Assembly (NCBI GenBank): GCA_028287885.1
Contig: JAQBOT010000408.1
Span: forward strand, 1-6,464
Direction: 5' to 3'
DNA: 6,464 nucleotides
Origin: Pedobacter sp.
GTDB taxonomy: Bacteria > Bacteroidota > Bacteroidia > Sphingobacteriales > Sphingobacteriaceae
A program made the position numbers and the translations under genes. Shown piece by piece: positions 1 through 6,464 of this stretch; positions within the stretch are counted from its first letter, which is position 1; every line of letters starts with the position of its first letter. Below the pieces are notes generated by a model, which was not told where the DNA came from, ran no database searches, and worked only from the letters and a program-made list of their open reading frames with translations.

Positions 1-135
1 TGTATTTTTCATGATATCTCATTTAGTTGTTTGGTTCGGTTGTTATTAGCCTTTTCTACAATCTGTTATCCTTATTTTAAGTAAGAATAATCAATTAAAT
101 CAAGCCCAAACACTGCCGTCTACATACAAGTCAAA

Positions 136-147
136 TTGGTCAACCAA
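136..147. repeat. Short inverted repeat upstream of the kinase gene
   Basis: TTGGT, two bases, then ACCAA form a perfect 5-bp dyad about 60 bases before the kinase start. Sites of this size can be operators, but it is a single copy and short enough to occur by chance. No clear TAnnTTTG promoter box with a TTG partner was found in bases 1-205. This leader therefore has no assigned promoter, and the role of the dyad is unknown. Confidence 0.25.
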
Positions 148-158
148 CTGCAGAAAAT

Positions 159-192
159 GGCCATCCGCAGCTGAGCGGAAATGCCTATTTTT
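159..192 (+). terminator. Possible weak terminator or leader hairpin before the kinase gene
   Basis: TCCGC (164-168) and GCGGA (175-179) form a 5-bp GC-rich stem with loop AGCTGA. The stem can be lengthened imperfectly outward (GG 159-160 with CC 184-185, with bulges). A run of five T (188-192) follows. This could end transcription of a gene left of the window, or fold in the kinase mRNA leader. The bulges and the gap between the tight stem and the T run make it weak. Confidence 0.3.
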
Positions 193-205
193 AACTTTAC
201 CCATT

Positions 206-1258
206 ATGCAAATTCGGATCAGCAAACAACAGTTTAAGTTCTATGGCCAAACGGCGCTCGCTTGTTTGGCCTTTTGGCTGATTACCGATTCAGCACAGGG
301 GCCAGGTCCATTTTGGCCAAGGCTGTTCAACAATGCCTGGCTTATGTTGTATATCACGGTAGTCAACTTCCTTTTCTTCGAATACGCGCTCTTGTATTTA
401 AGGAAAAACAGGCCAGCTATGATGCGAATAATCTGGTGGTTTTTGGCGATCATTAGTCTTTTCTTTATATTTTCCTTTTGCCTGTACGCCTGGCGCTTTA
501 TCGGAATTCAGCTCGACATCTACACCGCCTTGATCAAATTTGAGACTATTGAAAAAGGCACAACCTATATCGTTCCGCACGGCCTCTTTTCTGTTTTATT
601 CTTTGGAGTACTAAAGTATCGTTACAACCACCAGCAACTTAAATTGTCGGCTCAACAACTTCGCCTGGAAAAGCGAGAGGCCGAGCTGCATTACCTGCGC
701 GCGCAGACCAACCCACATTTCCTTTTTAATACACTGAATAATATCTACGTACTCGCCAGAGACAAAAGTGACCTTGCACCCGAATCGATACTGCGCCTCT
801 CTGGCATGCTCCGCTTTATGCTTTACGAGACGGCTAGCGACTATATTGCCATTGCAGATGAGGTTCGTATCATTGGAGAATACTTAGCGCTGGAAACATT
901 GCGTTACGATCACTCCTTAAGGCTTAATTTTAATCACGATATTGAGGATATGAAACAAGCCGTTCCTCCACTGTTGCTGATCCCGCTTGTAGAGAATGCT
1001 TTTAAGCATGGTGTCTCCGAGACCATGGAAAATCCCTATGCCGATATTCACCTTTCAGTGAACCGTCGGCAGCTCAGTTTTATAGTGAAAAACTCTTCTG
1101 AAGTATCAGATGAAAAAGCAGTTGTAACTGAAAACATCGGGCTGTCCAACCTACGACGTCAATTGGAACTGCAGTATACCGAGTACAGTCTAAGCGTTCA
1201 TCAGGAAAAAAAGGAATTTGTGGCAACGTTGAAGATTAACCTGGCCAGTCATGTCTGA
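206..1258 (+). CDS. Sensor histidine kinase, LytS/YehU class (His_kinase + HATPase)
   Basis: This is a 350-residue membrane sensor kinase that should autophosphorylate and pass phosphate to the response regulator encoded directly after it. Hydrophobic stretches near residues 14-30, 43-66, 74-95 and 120-137 suggest four membrane helices without a large extracytoplasmic domain. A charged, probably coiled-coil linker (about 141-165) follows. The phosphorylation motif QTNPHFLFNTLNN is at 167-179, with His171 as the likely phosphate acceptor; this is the signature of the LytS-type His_kinase family. The ATP-binding N box is LIPLVENAFKHG (258-269, Asn264) and the G box is NIGLSNLRRQL (310-320). Length is normal for compact Bacteroidota members. 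The ATG at 206 has no Shine-Dalgarno sequence, as usual in the phylum. The gene overlaps the regulator start by 8 bases, so the two are probably translationally coupled. The signal sensed cannot be read from the sequence. Confidence 0.93.
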   Translation: MQIRISKQQFKFYGQTALACLAFWLITDSAQGPGPFWPRLFNNAWLMLYITVVNFLFFEYALLYLRKNRPAMMRIIWWFLAIISLFFIFSFCLYAWRFIGIQLDIYTALIKFETIEKGTTYIVPHGLFSVLFFGVLKYRYNHQQLKLSAQQLRLEKREAELHYLRAQTNPHFLFNTLNNIYVLARDKSDLAPESILRLSGMLRFMLYETASDYIAIADEVRIIGEYLALETLRYDHSLRLNFNHDIEDMKQAVPPLLLIPLVENAFKHGVSETMENPYADIHLSVNRRQLSFIVKNSSEVSDEKAVVTENIGLSNLRRQLELQYTEYSLSVHQEKKEFVATLKINLASHV

Positions 1259-1922
1259 GATCAGCTGTATTATAATCGAGGACGAACCTCTCGCCGCTAA
1301 AGTGTTGGCCGAATACATCGGACAGGTACCCTTCCTGCGTCTGACAGGAACCTTTAAAGATGCACTGCGTGCCACGGAGTTCCTTCAGAACAATCAGCCT
1401 GATCTTATTTTCCTGGATATTCACCTACCAAAAGTAAAAGGAATGGCCTTCCTACGTACGCTAGCGCATCCGCCGGCGGTTATCGTCACCACAGCGTACC
1501 ACCAGTATGCCGTTGAAGGCTTTGAGCTTAATGTAACAGACTATCTCATGAAGCCATTTGGCTTCGAACGTTTCCTGCAGGCCGTTGGAAAAGTTAAAAG
1601 GCCAACAACCACTGAAGCGAAGGAATATCTGTACCTTAACGTACAGTATAAAAAAGTGAAGATCTGTTTCTCAGACATCCTTTATATCGAAAGTCAGCGT
1701 GAATACATCAAGATCGTAACAGATCAGCAGAGTTACCTAACAAAGATGGGTACACAGGAGATTGAGGAGTTGCTACCAAGATCCCGTTTTGTGCGTGTTC
1801 ACCGCTCATTCATTGTAGCGCTAGATAAGGTAAATGCCTACACTGCAGAAATGCTGGAAGTGAGCGGGAAGCCTGTTCCGGTGGGTAGGACTTACAAAGA
1901 CAGCCTCGAGAAGTTATTATGA
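1251..1922 (+). CDS. LytTR-family DNA-binding response regulator
   Basis: This 223-residue response regulator is the partner of the preceding kinase. The receiver domain covers about residues 4-118. It has the acidic pair Glu10/Asp11 in IIIEDEP, the phosphate-accepting Asp56 in LIFLDIHLP, Thr80/Thr81 in VTTAYHQYA, and the conserved Lys101 in the MKPF motif. The C-terminal LytTR DNA-binding domain covers about 125-223, with the typical segments DILYIESQREYIKI (142-155) and RFVRVHRSFIVAL (179-191). LytTR proteins bind paired direct repeats in promoters with a beta-rich fold rather than a helix-turn-helix. The start ATG lies inside the last codons of the kinase gene, which supports one mRNA and matched dosage. 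The targets are unknown. It faces the tRNA operon tail to tail across 85 bases, with no good terminator on its own strand. Confidence 0.94.
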   Translation: MSEISCIIIEDEPLAAKVLAEYIGQVPFLRLTGTFKDALRATEFLQNNQPDLIFLDIHLPKVKGMAFLRTLAHPPAVIVTTAYHQYAVEGFELNVTDYLMKPFGFERFLQAVGKVKRPTTTEAKEYLYLNVQYKKVKICFSDILYIESQREYIKIVTDQQSYLTKMGTQEIEELLPRSRFVRVHRSFIVALDKVNAYTAEMLEVSGKPVPVGRTYKDSLEKLL

Positions 1923-1965
1923 AGAGAAACTAGCGAAGAAATGCTAGCACGGTCGACTAAGACAC

Positions 1966-2003
1966 AAAAAAAGGGTAGAGCTCTGTTTAAGAACTCTACC
2001 CTT
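1966..2003 (-). terminator. Intrinsic terminator of the tRNA operon
   Basis: On the minus strand a 13-bp stem (arms at 2003-1991 and 1983-1971, loop of 7) is followed at once by seven T (1972-1966 on that strand; the first two also pair in the stem). One pair (1993 with 1981) is G-U on the minus strand but would be C-A on the plus strand. Only the minus side has a T tract. Both points indicate that it stops the tRNA operon. It begins only 5 bases after the last tRNA-Glu, so it also defines the 3' trailer. Confidence 0.88.
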
Positions 2004-2007
2004 CAAG

Positions 2008-2079
2008 TAGCCCGCAGGGGAATCGAACCCCTATTTCCAGAATGAAAATCTGGCGTCCTAACCGGTAGACGAGCGGGCC
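2008..2079 (-). tRNA. tRNA-Glu (anticodon TTC), copy 2, last gene of the operon
   Basis: The 72-nt cloverleaf reads GGCCCGC at the 5' acceptor strand and GCGGGCT plus discriminator A at the 3' end, with a G1-U72 wobble. The anticodon stem is CCAGA/TCTGG with loop TTTTCAT, giving anticodon TTC (codons GAA/GAG). The T arm is AGGGG-TTCGATT-CCCCT. No CCA is encoded, so it must be added by the CCA enzyme. Compared with the other tRNA-Glu copy it has pair C7-G66 instead of T7-A66, a different D loop, and T for C in the variable loop. Confidence 0.96.
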
Positions 2080-2114
2080 ATCAAAAGCGACTAACATTTC
2101 TGTCATGCTTTCTT

Positions 2115-2190
<76 letters not shown>

Positions 2191-2204
2191 CTATATTTTA
2201 ACAT

Positions 2205-2222
2205 GAAGCTTGCGCTTCTTTT
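2205..2222. other. Hairpin in the tRNA-Glu / tRNA-fMet spacer
   Basis: GAAGC (2205-2209) and GCTTC (2214-2218) form a perfect 5-bp stem. Read on the minus strand, the operon's own strand, the loop is GCAA, a GNRA tetraloop, so the precursor RNA should fold here. Read on the plus strand the hairpin is followed by TTTT (2219-2222), like a small terminator facing antisense transcription coming from the response-regulator gene. Which role is real, if any, cannot be decided from sequence. Confidence 0.4.
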
Positions 2223-2228
2223 GGGCTG

Positions 2229-2300
2229 TAGCCCGTAGGGGAATCGAACCCCTGTTTCCAGAATGAAAATCTGGCGTCCTCACCCCTAGACGAACGGGCC
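2229..2300 (-). tRNA. tRNA-Glu (anticodon TTC), copy 1
   Basis: The 72-nt cloverleaf has acceptor strands GGCCCGT/ACGGGCT plus A73, and anticodon stem CCAGA/TCTGG around TTTTCAT (anticodon TTC). The T arm is the same as in the second copy. No CCA is encoded (the next bases read CAG). It lies 40 bases downstream of the first initiator tRNA in the same transcript. Differences from the other Glu gene are confined to the acceptor pair 7-66, the D loop and one variable-loop base, all compatible with function. Confidence 0.96.
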
Positions 2301-2340
2301 ATTAATAAACGTTCAATCCAGAGACCAATTGTTTTCCAGG

Positions 2341-2413
<73 letters not shown>

Positions 2414-2462
2414 CTATATGTCAATTTAAAACGTTTAAGAAATGTCTTACGTTGTTTTTAAA

Positions 2463-2493
2463 TTGGTCTGCAAAGATATATTTCGTTTCTTTG
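2463..2493 (+). promoter_or_regulatory. Promoter of era (Bacteroidota type)
   Basis: TTG (2463-2465) is followed after 20 bases by TTTCTTTG (2486-2493), which matches TAnnTTTG except for one base (T for A at the second position). Transcription should start near 2500, leaving a leader of about 23 bases to the era ATG at 2523. An alternative pair, TTG (2452-2454) with TATATTTC (2477-2484), is possible but ends in C instead of G. A start near 2500 also rules out translation from an upstream in-frame ATG at 2442. Confidence 0.55.
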
Positions 2494-2502
2494 CAAAGCA
2501 AA
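2471..2502 (-). promoter_or_regulatory. Promoter of the tRNA operon (Bacteroidota type)
   Basis: On the minus strand TTTG (2502-2499) is followed after 20 bases by TATCTTTG (2478-2471), a full match to the Bacteroidota -33 TTTG and -7 TAnnTTTG elements at good spacing. The start of transcription should be a few bases further on, near 2464, giving a leader of about 50 bases before the first initiator tRNA. It is fully interleaved with the promoter of era on the other strand. Confidence 0.72.
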
Positions 2503-2522
2503 TTTATTTAAAAAAAGATTTT

Positions 2523-3401
2523 ATGTCACATAAAGCAGGTTTCGTAAGCATCATTGGTAAGCCGAATGTGGGCAAATCTACCCTAATGAATGCTCTTATC
2601 GGCGAAAAGCTCTCAATTATAACGCCTAAGGCACAAACAACACGTCACCGCATCCTCGGAATAGTTAACGAAGAAGACTATCAAATCGTTTTTTCTGACA
2701 CCCCAGGCGTGATAAAACCTCGTTACGGCCTACAAGATTCTATGATGCATTCTGTTAATGGTGCGTTAACAGATGCCGATTTACTTCTGTTCGTCACGGA
2801 TATCAATGAGCAGTATGACGAGAACGATGTGTTGGAGAAAATCCTAAACACAACCATTCCAATGGTTGTACTGATCAACAAAATCGATAACGCGACGCAA
2901 GAACAGGTGGACGAGAAATCAGCCTTCTGGCAGGAAAAGCTAAATCCGAAACACATCTTCGCAATTTCAGCACTTCATAAATACAACCTTGATGGCATCC
3001 TGCAGATGGTGTTGGACTACCTTCCTGAACATGCACCCTATTACGATAAAGAAGATCTGACAGACCGGACCCAAAGGTTCTTTGTTTCCGAGATCATCCG
3101 GGAGAAGATCTTTAACAATTATCAAAAGGAAATCCCCTACAGTACAGAAGTCGTTATTACAGCTTTTAAAGAAGAAGAAAAAATCACAAGGATCAGTGCA
3201 GAGATTATCGTAGAAAGGGAATCGCAAAAAAACATTCTTATTGGCAAAAGTGGTTCCATGCTTAAGAAAGTAGGTACGGAAGCAAGGAAGGATATAGAAA
3301 AATTCTTAGACCAAAAAGTATTCCTGGAAACCTTCGTAAAGGTACTCCCAGATTGGCGTAGCAAAAAGAATTACCTAAAAAGTTTCGGGTACGATAATTA
3401 A
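2523..3401 (+). CDS. era: GTPase Era
   Basis: Era is an essential GTPase that binds the 3' end of 16S rRNA and helps assemble the 30S subunit. The protein is 292 residues, the usual length. The G domain shows all motifs: G1 GKPNVGKS (12-19), G2 region KAQTTRHRI (36-44), G3 DTPG (59-62), G4 NKID (119-122) and G5 SAL (149-151). The C-terminal KH RNA-binding domain (about 200-280) carries GKSG (241-244) as its GxxG loop. The start at 2523 is chosen because Era proteins begin a few residues before the first beta strand (here MSHKAGFVSIIG). The same frame stays open back to an ATG at 2442, but the extra 27 residues are Lys/Phe-rich, unlike Era, and overlap the promoter region. There is no Shine-Dalgarno sequence. 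The gene is divergent from the tRNA operon and followed 46 bases later by der. Confidence 0.97.
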   Translation: MSHKAGFVSIIGKPNVGKSTLMNALIGEKLSIITPKAQTTRHRILGIVNEEDYQIVFSDTPGVIKPRYGLQDSMMHSVNGALTDADLLLFVTDINEQYDENDVLEKILNTTIPMVVLINKIDNATQEQVDEKSAFWQEKLNPKHIFAISALHKYNLDGILQMVLDYLPEHAPYYDKEDLTDRTQRFFVSEIIREKIFNNYQKEIPYSTEVVITAFKEEEKITRISAEIIVERESQKNILIGKSGSMLKKVGTEARKDIEKFLDQKVFLETFVKVLPDWRSKKNYLKSFGYDN

Positions 3402-3412
3402 GCGTACCTTTG
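3383..3412 (+). promoter_or_regulatory. Promoter of der at the end of era
   Basis: TACCTTTG (3405-3412) is a perfect TAnnTTTG -7 box, and TTTC (3383-3386), 18 bases upstream, resembles the -33 TTTG element. The -33 part lies in the last codons of era and the -7 part begins 3 bases after the era stop. Transcription would start near 3418-3420, giving a leader of about 30 bases for der. der may therefore be expressed both from era and from its own promoter. Confidence 0.68.
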
Positions 3413-3447
3413 CAACCCCTTAATAACGAATACAATTCACACAACAT

Positions 3448-4749
3448 ATGAGTAACATTATTGCAATTGTCGGAAGACCGAACGTAGGCAAATCAACTCT
3501 TTTTAACCGCTTAACCGAAAGTCGCAAAGCTATTGTTGATGATTTTAGCGGTGTCACCCGCGACCGCCATTATGGAGTAGCTGAATGGACAGACAAACAA
3601 TTTACGGTAATCGATACAGGTGGTTATGTAGCCAATTCTGAAGATGTTTTCGAAGCAGCAATCCGCGAGCAAGTCGTAATTGCCATCGAGGAGGCAACCG
3701 TTTTATTGTTTATGGTAGACGTAACTACTGGCATCACAGATTTCGATGATGAAATCGCGCAGCTTCTACGCAGAAGTAAAAAACCGGTATTTATCGTTGT
3801 AAACAAAGTAGACAACACGGCGCTTCAAAATGAAGCCTCTGTATTCTATCGCTTTGGATTGGGCGAAATCTATCCAATATCTTCAATGACAGGCTCTGGA
3901 ACAGGAGACCTGCTTGATGATGTCATTACCCACTTTGAAGATATCGTTGAAGAAGAAAACGCATTACCTAAGCTAACAATCGTTGGAAGGCCAAATGTTG
4001 GTAAGTCCTCTTTAATCAATGCATTGATTGGTAAAGAACGTAATATTGTAACACCAATTGCAGGTACCACTAGAGATTCCATTCATATTCATTACAATCA
4101 ATTTGGGCATGAGTTCATGTTCATTGATACTGCCGGGCTGAGAAAAAAGACCAAAGTAAAAGAGAATATAGAGTTCTATTCTGTAATGAGGACCATCAAA
4201 GCCTTAGAAGAAGCGGATGTTGTCATATTAATGATTGACGCGACTGAAGGTTTGGAATCTCAGGATGTAAACATCTTTCACCTTGCCGAAAAGAATAAAA
4301 AAGGTATTGTAATCCTGGTTAATAAATGGGACTTAATCGAGAAGAACAACAACACGGTTAAAGAATTTGAAGAGCAGATTCGTCAGAAACTGCAGCCCTT
4401 CACAGATGTTCCAATTCTCTTTACCTCAGTCATCAACAAGCAGCGTATTTTCCAGGCGATAGAGACTTCCCTTGAAGTATTTAAAAACAGAGGCAAGAAA
4501 ATACCAACGTCGAAATTGAACGACATCATGCTTCCGATCATCGAGAAATATCCACCGCCGTCTTCAAAAGGCAAGTACATTAAGATCAAGTACATCACAC
4601 AGATCAACGCGACTTCACCAATGTTTGCATTCTTCTGTAATCTTCCACAATACATTAAAGAGCCTTATAAGCGCTTTATTGAGAACAAGATTCGTGAACA
4701 CTTCGATTTCAAAGGTGTGCCAATGCAGATTTATTTCAGACAGAAATAA
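3448..4749 (+). CDS. der: Ribosome biogenesis GTPase Der (EngA), double GTPase domain
   Basis: Der is a GTPase with two tandem G domains that acts in maturation of the 50S ribosomal subunit. The protein is 433 residues, normal for the family. The first G domain has GRPNVGKS (9-16), GVTRD (35-39), DTGG (56-59) and NKVD (119-122). The second has GRPNVGKS (180-187), GTTRD (206-210), DTAG (227-230) followed by LRKK, and NKWD (292-295). The C-terminal KH-like domain (about 350-433) contains the typical [18 protein letters not shown] segment (368-385). An acidic linker, [12 protein letters not shown] (164-175), joins the two G domains. All nucleotide-binding residues appear intact. It starts at ATG 3448 without a Shine-Dalgarno sequence, shortly after era, and has its own consensus promoter. 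It is tail to tail with the protease gene, 56 bases away. Confidence 0.98.
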   Translation: MSNIIAIVGRPNVGKSTLFNRLTESRKAIVDDFSGVTRDRHYGVAEWTDKQFTVIDTGGYVANSEDVFEAAIREQVVIAIEEATVLLFMVDVTTGITDFDDEIAQLLRRSKKPVFIVVNKVDNTALQNEASVFYRFGLGEIYPISSMTGSGTGDLLDDVITHFEDIVEEENALPKLTIVGRPNVGKSSLINALIGKERNIVTPIAGTTRDSIHIHYNQFGHEFMFIDTAGLRKKTKVKENIEFYSVMRTIKALEEADVVILMIDATEGLESQDVNIFHLAEKNKKGIVILVNKWDLIEKNNNTVKEFEEQIRQKLQPFTDVPILFTSVINKQRIFQAIETSLEVFKNRGKKIPTSKLNDIMLPIIEKYPPPSSKGKYIKIKYITQINATSPMFAFFCNLPQYIKEPYKRFIENKIREHFDFKGVPMQIYFRQK

Positions 4750-4798
4750 GAACAGGGTCTATTCATCAACAAAAAATATTTATCAAACAACAATACTA

Positions 4799-4841
4799 AA
4801 GATGGTTATTGCAAGCTAACAAGGGCTTGCTTAACCATTTT
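4799..4841. terminator. Hairpin between der and the protease gene, probable shared terminator
   Basis: TGGTTA (4803-4808) pairs with TAACCA (4832-4837) and GCAAGC (4811-4816) with GCTTGC (4825-4830), with a small internal loop and an 8-base loop. Three A-T pairs plus one G-T (4799-4802 with 4838-4841) extend the base. On the plus strand the 3' arm ends in TTTT, so it can terminate der transcripts about 90 bases after the stop codon. On the minus strand only CTTTAG follows, a weaker signal. The TAA stop of the protease gene is inside the stem. Confidence 0.52.
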
Positions 4842-6413
4842 GTCGTTTATATTGGCCGCTTTGTAATAGCCTTCCTCCCCGAAGTAAAACTTGTAAAGCA
4901 AAACTTTAAGGTCAGTAGCTATCATGGCTTTTGAATGGCTAAGCTGCCCCGAGTCAACCTTTAGATTTTTCTTTTGAATATAGCTAATTAGGTCTTTGTA
5001 GTCGCGTTCGCTGATGCTAAAGGTTTGCAAACTTTGATCCAGGCTGCTGGCGCGATACCTTTTAGCTAAAACATCAAACACATAATCAAACAACACCTTC
5101 TTACCAACCAAGGTGGTGTAAGATTTACTTAGGCCCGAGGTATCTATTTTCACATACAGATCTGGCTGTATGCCTCCGCCAGCATACACTTTCTTTCCCG
5201 AACTGGTAATAAAAGCTGTGTTCCTTTTTAATGAATCCCTAAAAGGGCTGTTGTCATCCGTCAGCTCTCCATCTGTATACCGTTCATCAATCTCATTGTG
5301 ATAAGCCGTGTAGCCCTTCTTATAAGACTTCTGTATGCTTCTTCCCAGCGGTGTATAGTACCTTGCTATTGTTAAGTTCAGTGCGGAGCCATCTCCAAAG
5401 GGGAATTGCTCCTGAACCAGGCCCTTACCAAAAGAACGGCGTCCGATAATAATACCACGATCCAGATCCTGAATTGCGCCTGCCAATATTTCACTTGCCG
5501 ATGCTGTGTTTTCATTAATCAGCACCGCGAGTTTGCCTTGCTCAAACTCACCGCCTCCAGTGGCTATGTAATCTGTGCGAGGTTCGTGTTTTCCTTGCGT
5601 ATAAACAATCAACTTGTTTTCCGGCAGAAGTTGACTTGCAAGGCCAGTCGCGGCCGTTAGGTAACCGCCGCCATTGTCCCTCAGATCCAACACCAGCTTG
5701 GCCATGCCTTGTGTTTTAAGGTTCTTTACTGCATCCACAAAATCGAGGTCTGTATTGGCGCCAAACTTACTGATCCGAATGTAAGCAGTTTCATTGTTTA
5801 GCATATAAGCCGCATCAATGCTGCTCACCTGAACTTTACCGCGTTTTACGAGTAGTTTTACCGGATTTGGGCCATTTACATGCATAATGGTCAATTGAAC
5901 GGATGTACCCTTGCGCCCCTTAATTTTGCCTATCATCTGTTCTCTCGGCAAATGACGCCCAGAAACATTGCTGTTGTCCACCTTCAAGATTTTATCTCCC
6001 AGCTTTAAACCTGCGGCAAATGCCGGCCCGTCTTTGACAACGTTAGTCACCAGCAAGGTGTCGTTCAAAATGTAGTATTCAATTCCGATACCTTCAAACT
6101 GTCCCTCCAGGTCTACGTTCTGTTCATAGGCCTTCGCCGGCGGCAGATACATGCTATGTGGATCCAGCTGATGCAAGATGCTGTCGATTGGTAGATTCGT
6201 AAGTGTATCGGTATTTACCTCATCAACATAGTTTTTGTTTATAAGATGAATGATCTCGTCAACTTTCTCTGTATTGTTGTCGGCATAGCTCACATTTTTT
6301 TGAATGCTATACCCTTGATCCTTAAGAAATCTATAGCCGAGAAACATCCCACCTATCAGCGTTAAAGAATAGGTGAAGGCAATTAACAGGTTTTGGCGGG
6401 TATTTGTATTCAT
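4806..6413 (-). CDS. ctpA: Carboxy-terminal processing protease (peptidase S41 with PDZ domain)
   Basis: This is a 535-residue serine protease of the CtpA/Prc family, which trims or degrades envelope proteins from their C-termini. A single N-terminal membrane helix (about 9-28) should anchor it with the protease outside the cytoplasm. A helical segment (about 48-82) precedes the PDZ domain (about 98-190), with GIGIEYYILNDTLLVTNV and the later AAGLKLGDKILKV. The S41 core (about 200-370) carries LDLRDNGGGYL (242-252), ENTASASEIL (301-310) and RRSFGKGLVQ (325-334). The catalytic set is Ser305, Lys330 and Gln334, with the family's 25-residue Ser-Lys spacing. A C-terminal helical region (about 430-535) is common in Bacteroidota members. 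The ATG at 6413 is preferred to a TTG at 6431 because that TTG is the end of the -7 box. The substrate is unknown, and the symbol is a family-level name. Confidence 0.94.
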   Translation of the reverse strand: MNTNTRQNLLIAFTYSLTLIGGMFLGYRFLKDQGYSIQKNVSYADNNTEKVDEIIHLINKNYVDEVNTDTLTNLPIDSILHQLDPHSMYLPPAKAYEQNVDLEGQFEGIGIEYYILNDTLLVTNVVKDGPAFAAGLKLGDKILKVDNSNVSGRHLPREQMIGKIKGRKGTSVQLTIMHVNGPNPVKLLVKRGKVQVSSIDAAYMLNNETAYIRISKFGANTDLDFVDAVKNLKTQGMAKLVLDLRDNGGGYLTAATGLASQLLPENKLIVYTQGKHEPRTDYIATGGGEFEQGKLAVLINENTASASEILAGAIQDLDRGIIIGRRSFGKGLVQEQFPFGDGSALNLTIARYYTPLGRSIQKSYKKGYTAYHNEIDERYTDGELTDDNSPFRDSLKRNTAFITSSGKKVYAGGGIQPDLYVKIDTSGLSKSYTTLVGKKVLFDYVFDVLAKRYRASSLDQSLQTFSISERDYKDLISYIQKKNLKVDSGQLSHSKAMIATDLKVLLYKFYFGEEGYYKAANINDKMVKQALVSLQ

Positions 6414-6428
6414 GACGCTGATGTAAAA

Positions 6429-6436
6429 CAAAGTTA
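6429..6436 (-). promoter_or_regulatory. -7 promoter box of the protease gene
   Basis: On the minus strand TAACTTTG is a perfect TAnnTTTG box, 15 bases before the ATG at 6413. Transcription should begin near 6422, leaving a very short leader of about 9 bases. No good -33 TTTG is visible at the expected distance (near 6457-6460 the strand reads TAAA). The promoter may therefore be weak or depend on an activator. Confidence 0.55.
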
Positions 6437-6439
6437 TAC

Positions 6440-6455
6440 AATTAGGCGCTTAATT
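6440..6455. repeat. Near-palindrome in the protease promoter spacer
   Basis: AATTAGGCGCTTAATT is a 16-bp palindrome with one mismatched pair (G6445 against T6450) centred on GCGC. It sits directly upstream of the -7 box, where a regulator could meet RNA polymerase. The position suits an operator, but it is a single copy near the window edge and could be chance. Confidence 0.3.
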
Positions 6456-6464
6456 ATTTACCTA

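Noticed and set aside
192..199. TAACTTTA just before the kinase ATG as a -7 box
   Set aside because: The last consensus base is missing, there is no TTG at the -33 distance, and transcription would begin at the start codon itself. A leaderless mRNA is possible but not supported.
1930..1947. CTAGC/GCTAG inverted repeat just after the response regulator as its terminator
   Set aside because: The stem is only 5 bp with an 8-base loop and no T tract follows, so it lacks the features of an intrinsic terminator.
2414..2426. TTGACA-like sequence followed by TATA just before the first initiator tRNA on the minus strand
   Set aside because: The sigma-70 type elements would be adjacent with no spacer and directly against the mature tRNA end. 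The TTTG-N20-TATCTTTG promoter further upstream is a much better fit to this phylum.
2442..2522. Upstream in-frame extension of era by 27 residues from an ATG at 2442
   Set aside because: The extension is Lys/Phe-rich and unlike Era N-termini. The predicted transcription start near 2500 is downstream of it, and the region holds both divergent promoters. The ATG at 2523 gives a normal Era start.
6414..6431. TTG start giving six more residues on the protease
   Set aside because: The TTG is the last three bases of the TAACTTTG -7 box, so it should not be in the mRNA. ATG at 6413 places a normal membrane anchor at the N-terminus.

Overview
The window looks like ordinary chromosomal housekeeping DNA from a Bacteroidota member, probably of the Sphingobacteriaceae (Pedobacter or Mucilaginibacter type). 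The support is the protein style (LytS-type sensor kinase with LytTR regulator, Era, Der, S41 protease), the absence of Shine-Dalgarno sequences before the starts, and several copies of the Bacteroidota promoter -7 box TAnnTTTG. No database search was possible, so the genus is an inference.

Layout. Bases 1-205 are non-coding upstream sequence with two small inverted repeats. Bases 206-1922 (+) hold a two-gene signalling operon: a four-helix membrane histidine kinase of the LytS/YehU class and a LytTR response regulator, overlapping by 8 bases. Bases 1966-2413 (-) hold a four-gene tRNA operon, transcribed as fMet-Glu-fMet-Glu. It arose by tandem duplication of an fMet-Glu unit and ends in a strong intrinsic terminator at 1966-2003. 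Bases 2523-3401 (+) are era, and 3448-4749 (+) are der, which has its own consensus promoter at the very end of era. Bases 4806-6413 (-) are a carboxy-terminal processing protease (S41, PDZ). It converges on der, and a long hairpin covers its stop codon.

How the genes relate. The middle of the window is a translation and ribosome block. Initiator tRNA and tRNA-Glu are transcribed away from era, whose product matures the small ribosomal subunit, and der (large-subunit maturation) follows era. The most interesting non-coding structure is the era/tRNA control region. The two divergent promoters are not side by side but interleaved and dyad-symmetric about base 2482, so polymerase bound to one should block the other. 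The kinase-regulator pair and the protease have no visible functional link to this block.

I see no mobile element, CRISPR array, phage or defence gene, and no candidate for a wholly new system. The points worth a second look are regulatory and concern tRNA gene evolution.
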